36,540 nucleotides of DNA, from the NCBI RefSeq assembly GCF_030682515.1, contig NZ_JAUXOD010000087.1, forward strand, positions 1 to 36,540, in the 5' to 3' direction. The translations under genes were made by a program, and so were the position numbers. The notes under the pieces were generated by a model. The model saw only the letters and a program-made list of their open reading frames with translations, ran no database searches and had not been told where the DNA came from. This DNA is from Hoeflea sp. (GTDB lineage Bacteria; Pseudomonadota; Alphaproteobacteria; Rhizobiales; Rhizobiaceae). This document shows positions 26,358 through 34,920 of the stretch, piece after piece (positions within the stretch are counted from its first letter, which is position 1; each line of letters starts with the position of its first letter).

Positions 26358-27271
26358 GCGGCAAGGAATGGAAACCGCTGGCTGCCGGGCGCTGGTCGGC
26401 CGACACTGCGGAGCGGCAAGCTCTCAAGCCCTGCCCGCCCAACCGGGCGCAACAGATGCTGATCGATTTCGCCAGGCAGAGCCCGCTCAAGCGCGGTGTT
26501 TTCCGCGCCAGTGTGAGCCGGATGGTGTTTGCGCTGGGCCGCGGCCCCATCGACATCGCGTTCCGCGATGCTGTCTTCCGGCTGGAGGGGGGGCGCAATC
26601 TGATCGAGTACGGGATCCTGCTCAACTCCGCCTACAACCAGGAGGACATCGACTTTCTCGGCGCGGTCCTTGCGCCTGACGCGGTGTCCGGGGCCGGCCA
26701 TGCTTCAGGTCCGGTGATTGTCGATGTCGGCTGCAATATCGGCCTCTACAGCCTGCCCCTGGCCAGGATCACCGGCCCGCAAGGCCGCTGCATTTCCATT
26801 GACGCCAATCCGATGATGACCGCTCGGCTGATGCGCAATGCCGCATTGAGCGGGCTTGCCAGCATCACTGCCTTTGCCTGCGCGGTCAGCGATCGCGACG
26901 GATCCGGCAGCCTTGCCGTGCGCAAGAACGATGACGCCATCGTCGCGGTGGTGGAAAACGACGAAGGCCCGATTCCGGTGCGTACCCTCCTTTCGGTGCT
27001 CACCGAAGCCTCGATCGAGCGGATCGACGCTCTCAAGATCGATATTGAAGGTCATGAGGACAAGGCGCTGGTGCCATTCCTGGATCAGGCGCCGCCCGCG
27101 TTGCTGCCGCGCCGCATCGTGATCGAACACCCGGAGCCGGATCGCGACTATGAGGGCTGTGCTTCAGCCTTTGCGCGGCATGGCTACCGGCTCATCGGCC
27201 GCAGCCGCAACAATTCCCTCTATGAACTGCACAAGCGCGCGGTTCAACCTTCGGACCACAGCGCCTCGTAG
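26354..27271 (+). CDS. FkbM family methyltransferase
   Basis: 305 residues, SAM-dependent O-methyltransferase. Motif I is VIVDVGCNIGLYS (121-133), then ISIDANP, and the FkbM signature IDALKIDIEGHEDKAL. The first 80 residues are not part of the methyltransferase fold. FkbM enzymes often methylate sugars of polysaccharides or lipopolysaccharide. The convergent neighbour is an LpsB/LpcC-like lipopolysaccharide core glycosyltransferase, so lipopolysaccharide modification is a fair guess. It overlaps lrp by 4 bp at its start and the glycosyltransferase gene by 28 bp at its end. Confidence 0.88.
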   Translation: MSGKEWKPLAAGRWSADTAERQALKPCPPNRAQQMLIDFARQSPLKRGVFRASVSRMVFALGRGPIDIAFRDAVFRLEGGRNLIEYGILLNSAYNQEDIDFLGAVLAPDAVSGAGHASGPVIVDVGCNIGLYSLPLARITGPQGRCISIDANPMMTARLMRNAALSGLASITAFACAVSDRDGSGSLAVRKNDDAIVAVVENDEGPIPVRTLLSVLTEASIERIDALKIDIEGHEDKALVPFLDQAPPALLPRRIVIEHPEPDRDYEGCASAFARHGYRLIGRSRNNSLYELHKRAVQPSDHSAS

Positions 27272-28338
27272 ACCGCATTGACGGCCTCGGCTTCGGCGGC
27301 AACGCTGAAATGATCCACCGCGCGGGCGCGCGCGGCTCCGGCCATCGCGTCATGGCGGCCGGCATCCGACAGGAGCGCCACGCACTGCGCTGCGGCCAGT
27401 CCGGGGTCGCCGTCAGGGACGACCAGCCCCGCCGCGCCGCCGCCCGAGAATGTCTCGAACCAGCCGGCGCCGCTTGCCACGAACGGCACGCCTGATGCCA
27501 TCGCCTCGAGCGGCGTGACGCCATAGCCCTCGTAGCGCGGCAGCGCCACCAAGAGGCTCAACCCGCGCACCAGGCCGGGCATCGCTTCGGGGCCGATCTC
27601 GCCCGGAAACAGGATCCGCGCCTCAAGGCCTGCTGCGGCCACCTGCGCCTTCAGCCCGGCCAGGAAGCCCCCGTGTTCGGGCGCCGCCTTGCCGATCACG
27701 AGCGCGGTGTGGCCCGGCAGGCGCGGCAGCGCCTCGATCATCGCCGCGACGAAGCGGTCGGTGCCCTTTTCCGGACGGATGCGGCCGATGGCGGCGATGC
27801 CGGCGGTGCCGGGATAGCCGGTCGCGGCCCAGGCTTGGCTGCGGGAGGGGGCGGGATGAAAGCGGTCCGTGTCGACACCATGCGGGGCAATCGCGCGCAC
27901 GCCCGCAACATATTTCGCGGCTTCCGGCGTGGTGGCGATCACCGCGTCCATGCGCGCAATCAGCCAGCGCGGCCAGGCGCTGTGGCGGCGCTGGGCGGCG
28001 GAGGTGAACACCAGCCGGATCGGCAGCCTGAGGATGTCGCGGGCAAAGATCCCGGCCTGCATTTCCGGATTGCGGCGCACATGCCAGATGTGGAACTTCT
28101 TGCCGGGCGGCCTGTCGCGCGACGCCCGCACGGCCTGCCAGAACGAGATCGGCTGCGGGCAGGAGGGCAGGGGCCGGCCGACGATGCGGAGATCGTAGCG
28201 CTCAAGCTGCCTTTGCGCCACCGCGGCGGCGGTGGCCGTCACGCCGGTGAAATTGCGATGCATGTTGAGGACGAACAGCCCGTCGCGACCGCGATGTCCG
28301 CCGGGTCCTGCGAGGCTTTCGGCGGGAGGCGGGCTCAT
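27244..28338 (-). CDS. lpsB: lipopolysaccharide core glycosyltransferase (LpsB/LpcC-like, GT4)
   Basis: 364 residues, GT4 family, GT-B fold. N-terminal NFTGVTATAAAVAQ (29-42) and WHVRRNPEMQAG, RRHSAWPRWLIARMDAVIAT and then the C-terminal donor-binding part: IAAIGRIRPEKGTDRFVAAM and RYEGYGVTPLEAMASGVPFV, with the E-x7-E motif. These match LpsB/LpcC, the rhizobial mannosyltransferase that works on the inner lipopolysaccharide core at the cytoplasmic membrane. The gene location (lrp-trxB region, after greA) supports this. The start at 28338 has only a weak ribosome site (GGACCGTGAC). It lies 32 bp after greA, probably in one operon. The exact donor sugar is inferred from the family. Confidence 0.85.
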   Translation of the reverse strand: MSPPPAESLAGPGGHRGRDGLFVLNMHRNFTGVTATAAAVAQRQLERYDLRIVGRPLPSCPQPISFWQAVRASRDRPPGKKFHIWHVRRNPEMQAGIFARDILRLPIRLVFTSAAQRRHSAWPRWLIARMDAVIATTPEAAKYVAGVRAIAPHGVDTDRFHPAPSRSQAWAATGYPGTAGIAAIGRIRPEKGTDRFVAAMIEALPRLPGHTALVIGKAAPEHGGFLAGLKAQVAAAGLEARILFPGEIGPEAMPGLVRGLSLLVALPRYEGYGVTPLEAMASGVPFVASGAGWFETFSGGGAAGLVVPDGDPGLAAAQCVALLSDAGRHDAMAGAARARAVDHFSVAAEAEAVNAVYEALWSEG

Positions 28339-28370
28339 GTCATGTCACGGTCCGGAGGGCGGAGGGGGCC

Positions 28371-28847
28371 TCAGCCCCACTTCACCCCGAGGATCTCATA
28401 GGCCTTGGAGCCGCCGGGGGCGACCACTTCGACGCTGTCGCCGACGGCCTTGCCGATCAGCGCGCGGGCGATCGGTGAGGAGATTGAGATCCGGCCTTCC
28501 TTCACGTCGGCTTCCTGGTCGCCGACGATCTGGTAGGTCTTTTCCTCTTCGGTGTCCTCGTCGATGAGCTTGACGGTGGCGCCGAACTTGATGGTGCTGC
28601 CCGAAAGCTTGGACAGGTCGATGATCTCGGCGCGGCCGACAAAATCCTCGAGCTCGCCGATGCGGCCCTCATTGTGGCTCTGGGCTTCCTTGGCCGCGTG
28701 ATATTCGGCATTCTCCGAAAGGTCGCCATGGGCGCGCGCCTCGGAAATCGCCTCGATGATCCGCGGCCGTTCGGACTGCTGACGCCAGCGCAGTTCTTCC
28801 TGCAGCTTGGTGTAGCCTCCTTGCGTCATCGGAACCTTCTCAACCAT
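28371..28847 (-). CDS. greA: transcription elongation factor GreA
   Basis: 158 residues, the usual length. GreA binds RNA polymerase and stimulates cleavage of backtracked transcripts. The N-terminal coiled coil carries the tip acidic residues in [19 protein letters not shown] (about residues 36-54), and the C-terminal FKBP-like domain contains [20 protein letters not shown]. The ATG at 28847 ([11 protein letters not shown]) has AAGGA 9 bases upstream and fits other GreA starts; an earlier in-frame codon at 28889 has no ribosome site. The next minus-strand gene upstream (carB in related genomes) is separated here by about 6 kb. Confidence 0.96.
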   Translation of the reverse strand: MVEKVPMTQGGYTKLQEELRWRQQSERPRIIEAISEARAHGDLSENAEYHAAKEAQSHNEGRIGELEDFVGRAEIIDLSKLSGSTIKFGATVKLIDEDTEEEKTYQIVGDQEADVKEGRISISSPIARALIGKAVGDSVEVVAPGGSKAYEILGVKWG

Positions 28848-28901
28848 CGGTCTCATCCTTGTCCATGGCGTGTCGACGCCATGGGGCATGGCGGCGGCAC
28901 A

Positions 28902-28944
28902 TAAAAAACGAAACGGCGCCCGAAGCGGGCGCTTCGGTGCCGTT
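28902..28944 (-). terminator. rho-independent terminator, minus strand, upstream of greA
   Basis: AACGGC and GCCGTT enclose CCGAAGC/GCTTCGG; the minus strand then runs into CGTTTTTT. It sits between the greA start and a gene on the other strand, so no minus-strand gene lies directly before it in this genome. Confidence 0.8.
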
Positions 28945-29105
28945 CAACTGTAACCTTCTCAAGACTTACCAAATCCGGCGGGAAAAAACATCTGAAAAAT
29001 GCGGTCGGCCCGTCAGGCGGCTGCGGCCTGCCGCCGCTGCTTGCCGGCCTGTCCTTTCGCTGTCATCATTCGTCGATACAACCTTGAATATTGAGGAAGC
29101 TCGCC

Positions 29106-30149
29106 ATGGCTGCAGTGAAGCTTGCCACATTCAATCTCTATCATTTTGCCGCCCCGGGCATCTTCTGGCACGAGCGCAAGCTCACGGCGACCTATTCCGA
29201 CGCCCAGTGGGCGGAGAAGAAGGCCTGGATCGCCTCTGTCGTGGCCGCGATGAACGCCGATGTCATCGGCTTTCAGGAGGTGGTCTCGCACCAGGAGCTC
29301 GGCGCGCTGATGGCCTCGCTGGGCTATCCGCATTTCTTCTGCACCGGCCACCCGATCTTCGACGCGGACGATCCGGCGGTCTATGTCAACGCCACGGTGG
29401 CGATCGCCTCGCGGTTTCCCCTGGTCAGCGCGAGGCCGCTCTCGGGCGTGGCGGGCGTGCCGGACGATACGGTCATCGACGCCGACTTCAATTTCTCCCG
29501 CACGCCGGTCGACGCGGTGATCGACCTGCCCGGCATCGGCCGGACCCAGGTCTTTGTCTGCCATTTCAAATCCCAGGGCGCCTTTGTCGATGACGATGTC
29601 ATCGACGCGCTCGGCGACTGGGGCGACAAGATCCGCACCCTTTACAGCGCGCGCGCCATGGCGGGTGTGAACCAGGTGGCCAAGCGCGCAGCCGAAGCCG
29701 GCGCGATCTACCGGCTGTTCCGGCGCAGCCTCGACGCCGACCCCGACGCGCCGGTGATCCTGCTCGGCGATCTCAACGAGGACCCGGCCTCGCACACGAT
29801 CTCGATCCTCACCCAGGCCGACCGGGTCTGGTCCTGGGGCAGCGTTCCGGCCAACGGCATTCCCGAGCCGCTGGCCTATCTCAAGCATGTCTACAAGCTC
29901 TATGACAGCTTCAACCTTGTGGTGATGCAGGGGCTCACGCGGCCCAACACCCATGGCGGGATCGAAGGGGGATCGGTGCTCGACTACTGCATCGTCTCCA
30001 ACGGATTGAACCCGAAGAACCCGCGCCGCCGCGGCACGGTGATCAAGGTCGAGGTGTTTGACGATCATTTCGAACTGGGCCCGCCCAGGGACCGCTCGTC
30101 GGACCATGCGCCCGTCGTGACCACCATCGAGGGCATCGGCGAGGGGTAG
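29106..30149 (+). CDS. endonuclease/exonuclease/phosphatase family protein
   Basis: 347 residues with the EEP fold shared by DNase I, ExoIII and inositol phosphatases. Motifs: ATFNLYHF (7-14), IGFQEVV with the metal-binding Glu, ILLGDLNEDPASH with Asp and Asn, and the final SDHAPVV with the catalytic His. The ATG at 29106 follows GAGGAAGCTCGCC. No signal peptide is evident. It could be a nuclease or a phosphodiesterase; sequence alone does not decide. It is the first gene of an accessory block between greA and carB. Confidence 0.88.
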   Translation: MAAVKLATFNLYHFAAPGIFWHERKLTATYSDAQWAEKKAWIASVVAAMNADVIGFQEVVSHQELGALMASLGYPHFFCTGHPIFDADDPAVYVNATVAIASRFPLVSARPLSGVAGVPDDTVIDADFNFSRTPVDAVIDLPGIGRTQVFVCHFKSQGAFVDDDVIDALGDWGDKIRTLYSARAMAGVNQVAKRAAEAGAIYRLFRRSLDADPDAPVILLGDLNEDPASHTISILTQADRVWSWGSVPANGIPEPLAYLKHVYKLYDSFNLVVMQGLTRPNTHGGIEGGSVLDYCIVSNGLNPKNPRRRGTVIKVEVFDDHFELGPPRDRSSDHAPVVTTIEGIGEG

Positions 30150-30287
30150 GGGCGGCCCAGACGGCTTGCGTCCTTCTGCTGCCGGTCGCGGGCTTTGCTT
30201 GCGCCCTGTTTGGTGCAAGAGTGAACGTTCCGGCGCGCCGCACGGCCTGCGCGGTCCGGCACCGACACGTCACGGGGAACTTGCGTC

Positions 30288-30641
30288 ATGGTCCGATTGC
30301 TCCTGATCCTGCTGTTCGCGCTGGCGTTCACGCCGCCAGTGACGGCCTTCCAGAAGTTCGAGCACTACCGGATCCTGGGAAGCGAGATCCTCTCGGTCCG
30401 GCTCGGCCCGCAGGAGGTCGAGGACCCTGCGACCCTGATCCTCGAACTGACAGCGGAGTCCTCCGGCCCGCGCGAGATCACCATCGAGTCCGATTTCGGG
30501 CTCGACGAGTGCAAGGCGACCGTGGAGGAGATCCTCGGCAGCGCCACCAGCACCGTCGAGATCATCGTTCATGTCACCGCCGACACGATGAATGGCGTGA
30601 TGGTCCTCCAATGCGCGCGAATCTCGGCTCCCGGCTCTTGA
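30288..30641 (+). CDS. hypothetical secreted protein
   Basis: 117 residues. A signal peptide (LLLILLFALAFTPPVTAF, cleavage near residue 20) is followed by a domain rich in beta-strand patterns (SEILSVRLGP, LILELTAESSG, STVEIIVHVTADT) with two cysteines (DECKATV, LQCARIS) likely forming a disulphide in the periplasm. The ATG follows GGGGAACTTGCGTC. No motif I can name; function unknown. Confidence 0.72.
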   Translation: MVRLLLILLFALAFTPPVTAFQKFEHYRILGSEILSVRLGPQEVEDPATLILELTAESSGPREITIESDFGLDECKATVEEILGSATSTVEIIVHVTADTMNGVMVLQCARISAPGS

Positions 30642-30714
30642 TTTCGCCCGGAAGCGGTCGCAAAACCGGTGGTCATCGATCATCTCACCATCCCGATCCC
30701 GTCCCGGAGCCTCC

Positions 30715-32076
30715 ATGTCCACGCGCCCTGCCGCCCCGATCACCGCGGCTTCCCCGATCCGCTTCTCCGACCCGTTGCCGGGCGAAGTAGATGTCGTCGT
30801 CATCGGCGGCGGCGTCATCGGCATCATGAGCGCGCTCTATCTCAACCGGCTCGGCCTGTCGGCTTTCGTCGTCGACAAGGGCCGGGTGGCCGGCGAGCAG
30901 TCTTCGCGCAACTGGGGCTGGATCCGTCAGCTCGGCCGCGACGAGGCGGAACTGCCGGTGATGATGGAGGCTTCGAAGCTGTGGGAGCAGCTCGACCGGG
31001 AGACCGGCCACCGCACCGGCTTCCGCCGGGAGGGCATCCTCTATCTCTCGAGCACGCAGAAGGATCTCGACAGCCAGGCCGAATGGCTCGACATCGGCAT
31101 GCGCCACCAGCTCGATGTCAGGCTGCTCGACGGCGCGGGCGTGGCGGAGCTGGTCAAGACCCGCGAGGGCGGCAAGCGCTGGCTGGGCGGGCTGTGGTCG
31201 CCCACCGATGCGCGCGCCGAGCCCTGGGCCGCGGTGCCGGCGGTGGCGGACCTTGCCAGGAGCGAGGGCGTGGGCATTCGCGAAAATTGCGCCGCGCGCA
31301 CCCTCGAGACGGCAGCCGGAAAGCTCACCGGGGTTCACACCGAGCACGGTTTCGTCAAGGCCGCGCAGGTCGTCGTCGCCGGCGGCGCCTGGTCGTCGCT
31401 CCTGCTCCGGCGCCACGGCGTCTCGATCCCGCAGCTGATGGTGCGCTCGACCGTGGCGCGCACCGCGGCGACGGCGGAGGTGTTTGCCGGCAACGCGGCC
31501 GACGAGGAGCTGGCCTTCCGCCGCCGCGAGGATGGCGGCTACAGTCTGGCTGCACTGGGCAGCCACGACCTGATGATCGGGCCGGACGCGTTCCGGCACT
31601 TCTTCACCTGGCTGCCGGTGGCTGTGAAATCGCTGGGCCAGACCCGCTTCCTGCCGGTTTCACCCAAGCACTATCCCGACGCCTGGGGGACGGCGCGGCG
31701 CTGGAGCAAGGACGAGGAGAGCCCGTTCGAGCGCTGCCGGGTGCTCGATCCCGAGCCCGAGCACCGCCGTCTGGGCGCCATGCGGGCGCGCTTCGCCGCG
31801 CGCTTTCCTTCGATTGGGGAGCCCGGTATCCTCGACATCTGGTCCGGCATGATCGACGCCATGCCCGATGTGGTGCCGGTGGTCGACCGGGTTCCGGGCC
31901 TCGACGGCCTGATCGTCGCCACCGGCATGAGCGGCCACGGCTTCGGCATCGGCCCGGGCTTCGGCAAGGCCATCGCCCATCTTGCCGCCGGCCGGCCCAC
32001 CGGCCACGATCTCTCCCGCTTCCGCTTCTCGCGGTTCTCCGACGGCAGCCGCCTGGTGCCGGGGCCGTCGCTGTGA
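30715..32076 (+). CDS. FAD-dependent oxidoreductase (DAO/DadA-like)
   Basis: 453 residues. The Rossmann FAD motif VIGGGVIG lies at about 29-36, with SSRNWGWIRQLGRD nearby, then VVVAGGAWSS and the C-terminal IVATGMSGHGFGIGPGFGK, typical of D-amino acid oxidase/sarcosine-type enzymes. Such enzymes oxidise secondary amines or D-amino acids and usually pass electrons to a quinone or to O2. The ATG follows CGGAGCCTCC. There is no signal peptide, so it is cytosolic or peripheral to the inner membrane. Substrate unknown. It ends 23 bp before the convergent HxlR gene. Confidence 0.9.
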   Translation: MSTRPAAPITAASPIRFSDPLPGEVDVVVIGGGVIGIMSALYLNRLGLSAFVVDKGRVAGEQSSRNWGWIRQLGRDEAELPVMMEASKLWEQLDRETGHRTGFRREGILYLSSTQKDLDSQAEWLDIGMRHQLDVRLLDGAGVAELVKTREGGKRWLGGLWSPTDARAEPWAAVPAVADLARSEGVGIRENCAARTLETAAGKLTGVHTEHGFVKAAQVVVAGGAWSSLLLRRHGVSIPQLMVRSTVARTAATAEVFAGNAADEELAFRRREDGGYSLAALGSHDLMIGPDAFRHFFTWLPVAVKSLGQTRFLPVSPKHYPDAWGTARRWSKDEESPFERCRVLDPEPEHRRLGAMRARFAARFPSIGEPGILDIWSGMIDAMPDVVPVVDRVPGLDGLIVATGMSGHGFGIGPGFGKAIAHLAAGRPTGHDLSRFRFSRFSDGSRLVPGPSL

Positions 32077-32099
32077 GGTCCGGGTTCGGCGGGTGACGT

Positions 32100-32546
32100 T
32101 CAGCCGGCCCTGTCGTCATAGGCGCGGCGCGCCGCCAGCACGCGGGCGTGGTTGGCGACCGCCCAATTGCCAAGCGCCGCCACAGGCTCCAGCAGTTCGA
32201 ACCCGAGCGGGGTCAGCTCATAATCGACGCGCGGCGGCACGGTCGGATAGACCGTGCGTGTCAGATAACCATCGCGCTCGAGCCCGCGCAGGGTCGTGGT
32301 CAGCATCTTCTGCGAGATTCCGTCCACGGCGCGCTTGATCTCGGAAAAGCGCAGGGTTCCCTTGCCCAGCGTGCTGACCACCAGCACGCTCCACTTGTCG
32401 CCGACCAGCGAGATGACGTCGTTGGCCACCTGGCACTGGCCGGGGGCATGAAGATCGAGCGCGAGGGCGCGGCGCTGGCCATTGGCCTGCGCATTTTCGG
32501 GAACGGTCCGGCTCCGGCCGGTCACGACAGACGCTGATGGTTTCAT
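32100..32546 (-). CDS. HxlR-family transcriptional regulator
   Basis: 148 residues, MarR-like winged helix of the HxlR type: GDKWSVLVVSTLGKGTLRFS, then EIKRAVDGISQKMLTTTLRG, and the wing ERDGYLTRTVYPTVPPRVDY. A cysteine lies in GQCQVANDVI (about residue 38), the position where redox-sensing HxlR members carry their reactive cysteine. The ATG has a GAGGCACCCGG sequence upstream. It is divergent from an FMN reductase, a classic HxlR arrangement for electrophile or quinone stress. Regulation by thiol chemistry is inferred. Confidence 0.9.
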   Translation of the reverse strand: MKPSASVVTGRSRTVPENAQANGQRRALALDLHAPGQCQVANDVISLVGDKWSVLVVSTLGKGTLRFSEIKRAVDGISQKMLTTTLRGLERDGYLTRTVYPTVPPRVDYELTPLGFELLEPVAALGNWAVANHARVLAARRAYDDRAG

Positions 32547-32567
32547 CCGGGTGCCTCAGGTTCGAAA

Positions 32568-32619
32568 AAGTGCCGTCTTGTGGACACTTGACCGGTTTCA
32601 TAAGTAGCGTCAGTCACTT
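32568..32619. promoter_or_regulatory. operator region between HxlR and FMN reductase genes
   Basis: Two AAGT...CACTT inverted repeats lie in tandem: AAGTG (32568-32572) with CACTT (32585-32589), and AAGT (32602-32605) with CACTT (32615-32619). Their half-site spacing is similar, as expected for two dimer sites of the divergent HxlR regulator. A TTGACC (-35-like) at 32588 overlaps the first site. Confidence 0.5.
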
Positions 32620-32639
32620 TTTTATACAAGGAAATCCCT

Positions 32640-33188
32640 ATGACAAAGATCGCTGTTCTGGTCGGTTCGCTGCGCGCGGACTCCATCAATCGCACATTCG
32701 CCCAGGGCCTCGAAAAGCTTGCGGCGGGGCGGATGGAGTTCGTCTATGCCGACCTTTCCAGCCTGCCGCACTACAATGAGGATCTGTGGGCCAATGTCCC
32801 GGAGTCGGTCACCGCGCTGAAGGCCACGATCGAGGCCGCCGACGGCGTGCTGATCGTCATTCCCGAGTACAACCGCACCTATCCTGGCGTCATCAAGGAC
32901 GCCATCGACTGGGCGACGCGGCCCTGGGGCAAGAATTCCTGGGCCGGCAAGCCGGTCGCCATCACCGGTGCCTCGCCCGGCGCCATCGGCTCGGCGGTGG
33001 CCCAGCATCATCTGCGCACCACCATGGTCACCGTCGGCACCGCGGTGATGGGCCAGCCCGAACTCTACTACGCCTTCAAGCCCGACCATTTCGACGCCCA
33101 GGGCGCGGTCACCGACGCAGCCACCAAGGCCTTCCTCGAAGCCTGGCTCGCGAGCTTCGGCGACTGGGTCGCCAAGACGGGGAAGTAG
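32640..33188 (+). CDS. NADPH-dependent FMN reductase
   Basis: 182-residue flavodoxin-fold reductase. The FMN-binding motifs are VGSLRADSINR (8-18), PEYNRTYPGVIKDAIDW (about 80-96) and ITGASPGAIGS. Members reduce FMN, quinones, azo dyes or chromate with NAD(P)H and help in oxidative or quinone stress. The ATG follows AAGGAAATCCCT. It is divergent from an HxlR regulator that probably represses it. Substrate preference not predictable. The downstream region holds a C/G-rich inverted repeat that may end transcription. Confidence 0.93.
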   Translation: MTKIAVLVGSLRADSINRTFAQGLEKLAAGRMEFVYADLSSLPHYNEDLWANVPESVTALKATIEAADGVLIVIPEYNRTYPGVIKDAIDWATRPWGKNSWAGKPVAITGASPGAIGSAVAQHHLRTTMVTVGTAVMGQPELYYAFKPDHFDAQGAVTDAATKAFLEAWLASFGDWVAKTGK

Positions 33189-33200
33189 GCTTCTGGCAGG

Positions 33201-33350
33201 AAGACCCCTCCCCACAAGGGGGAGGGGCTTAACCCGGCAGCACTTTCTTTTGCGCCGTCCAGCATCAACGTGCCGAGGCCTGACATTGGGCACTGTGGCG
33301 GATACGCGCGAGCCCCTCCCCCTTGTGGGGAGGGGTTGGGGAGGGGTCTT
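33201..33350. repeat. inverted pair of C/G-rich intergenic repeats
   Basis: Copy A (33201-33230) and copy B (33311-33350) are inverted copies of an element with core CCCCTCCCCCTTGTGGGGAG. Copy B carries an 11-bp extension (TTGGGGAGGGG) that A lacks. Each is itself a hairpin. Between them are 80 bp of unremarkable sequence. Confidence 0.75.
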
Positions 33351-33392
33351 TCTCTAGGGGTTGGGAGAGGACTTTCTTCAGTAAGACCCCTC

Positions 33393-34637
33393 TCACGCCC
33401 CCGCAGCCCGCGTCCTCGCCACCTCGTAGGTCCTGGGCAAGTTGGGCGGCCGGTAGTCGGGGCGCTTCTCGAGCCTTTCGATCACCGCCTCGTGCAGCCT
33501 GGCGCCCTCGGGCACGCGGCGGTAATCGAACACCGGCCAGTAGATCCGGCCGAGCTGCAGCTGCCGCAGGAACGAGGTCTTCGGCACTCTCCGCGGCAGG
33601 AACTCGACGACGGCCCAGCCGAAATTCATGGAGTCGTTGATGTCGGCCAGCGAATCGGGCGCGCCGTAGGTCCTGGGTTGCCTGTCGGCCTCGTCCCGGG
33701 CGAGTTCCGGGGCGGATTCCGGGCCTGGCTGCGCGCTGTCGTGCGGGGGCGCGCCATGGGTGAGCAGCTCGAACACCTCCACATTGCCGTGAACGCCCGC
33801 GGCGATGGACTCGCGGTAGAGCCATTCGAACGGGATCTTGGCAAGCCCGCTCCTGGCATCGGGATGGCCGCCGCCGACATCGCCATGGCAGCCCGCGAAC
33901 CAGACCTCCTCGAAATCCTGCGGGATTTTCACAAAGCGGCGCTCGTCCTTCGACCAGTGGTCGTAGTCCTGCCCCGGCTCCCACAGCGAGGGCTGGAAGT
34001 AGGTGCGCCGCTCGTCGATCGCCAGTGCATGGCGGACGATCCGGATCCTGTCGTTCTCGTTGGTGTAGGCCTTCTGCGTCATGGTGAGCCAGGGGAAGCC
34101 TGACGTGGCGTCGAACACCGAGGCCACCGTGTCCCACAGGCCCAGGAACTCGATGCGCAGGCCCGCGCCGGACAGCACCTTCTGGTAGTGGCCGATCTCG
34201 GCCGCGAAATCCCGGCTCCCCGGCTGGCCGAGCCGCGCATAGGCGCGCCAGGCATAGCGCACCAGCTGCAGCTGCTCGGGCCTGACCAGCCCGAAGATGC
34301 GGATGAAGCCCGCAAGCAGCCGGGCGGTGTAGGCGCCGCGGGAGAAGCCGAAGATATGGATCCTGTCGCCGAACGCGTGGGTCTCGACCAGAAACCGGTA
34401 GGCCTCCATCACATTGTCTTCAATGCCCGCGCCGGTGGCGAGCCCCAGCACGATGCGGGCCTTAGACTTCCATCGCTGCCACCAGCCATGCAGCCCGAAG
34501 CTGCCGACGCCCGGCTGGTAGAACACCTTCTGCCGCTTCGACCGCTCGAGGCTGCCATAGAGACGAAGCACATTGGTCCGGTCGCCCGAAATCTGGTTCG
34601 ACGTGCCGTCCAGCAGGATGACGATGTTCTTGGGCAT
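33393..34637 (-). CDS. DUF2235 domain hydrolase
   Basis: 414 residues, alpha/beta-hydrolase-like fold. The nucleophile elbow GFSRGAY has S99. Other DUF2235 features: the N-terminal NIVILLDGTSNQ, FLGLWDTVAS with the Asp, and WFAGCHGDVGGG with the likely catalytic His. Some relatives are Tle1-type phospholipase effectors of type VI secretion; here no VgrG, PAAR or immunity gene is nearby, so a housekeeping or phospholipase-like role remains open. The ATG follows GGAGGGCCGCGC. It has no obvious partner gene. Confidence 0.9.
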   Translation of the reverse strand: MPKNIVILLDGTSNQISGDRTNVLRLYGSLERSKRQKVFYQPGVGSFGLHGWWQRWKSKARIVLGLATGAGIEDNVMEAYRFLVETHAFGDRIHIFGFSRGAYTARLLAGFIRIFGLVRPEQLQLVRYAWRAYARLGQPGSRDFAAEIGHYQKVLSGAGLRIEFLGLWDTVASVFDATSGFPWLTMTQKAYTNENDRIRIVRHALAIDERRTYFQPSLWEPGQDYDHWSKDERRFVKIPQDFEEVWFAGCHGDVGGGHPDARSGLAKIPFEWLYRESIAAGVHGNVEVFELLTHGAPPHDSAQPGPESAPELARDEADRQPRTYGAPDSLADINDSMNFGWAVVEFLPRRVPKTSFLRQLQLGRIYWPVFDYRRVPEGARLHEAVIERLEKRPDYRPPNLPRTYEVARTRAAGA

Positions 34638-34743
34638 GCGCGGCCCTCCACCCCGGACATGATAGGCGAAACGGGGAGGGGGTGCAATCAGAGGGGGAGG
34701 GGTGTGCCGAGGGAACGATCTGGTAACTGGTTGTGGAGCCGGC

Positions 34744-34784
34744 TTTCCCCTCCCCCTTGAGGGGAGGGGTTAGGGGTGGGGGTA
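34744..34784 (+). repeat. C/G-rich intergenic repeat, third copy
   Basis: The core CCCCTCCCCCTTGAGGGGAG matches the pair at 33201-33350 except for one base (TTGA versus TTGT), and it continues GGGTTAGGGGTGGGGGT. A shorter relative (CCCCCTCAAGGGGGAGG) lies near 34889-34905. Both sit between the DUF2235 and carB genes. Confidence 0.65.
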
Positions 34785-34920
34785 AGGGCTTGCTCGGTCG
34801 CCTGAGGCGACACACCCCCACCCGGATCGCCTGCGCTGCGCTTGGCTCTCCCCGGGGACGAGCCGCGGGTCTCGTCCCGTCCTTCGGACCCCCTCAAGGG
34901 GGAGGTTGGGCATGGGCCCC

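Noticed and set aside
33393-34637. DUF2235 protein as a type VI secretion effector
   Set aside because: No VgrG, PAAR, Hcp, adaptor or immunity gene is adjacent, so the effector reading is unsupported.
29106-34637. Accessory block as a phage or defence island
   Set aside because: There are no integrase, repeats flanking a tRNA, restriction genes or toxin-antitoxin genes; the genes look like ordinary metabolic and regulatory genes.
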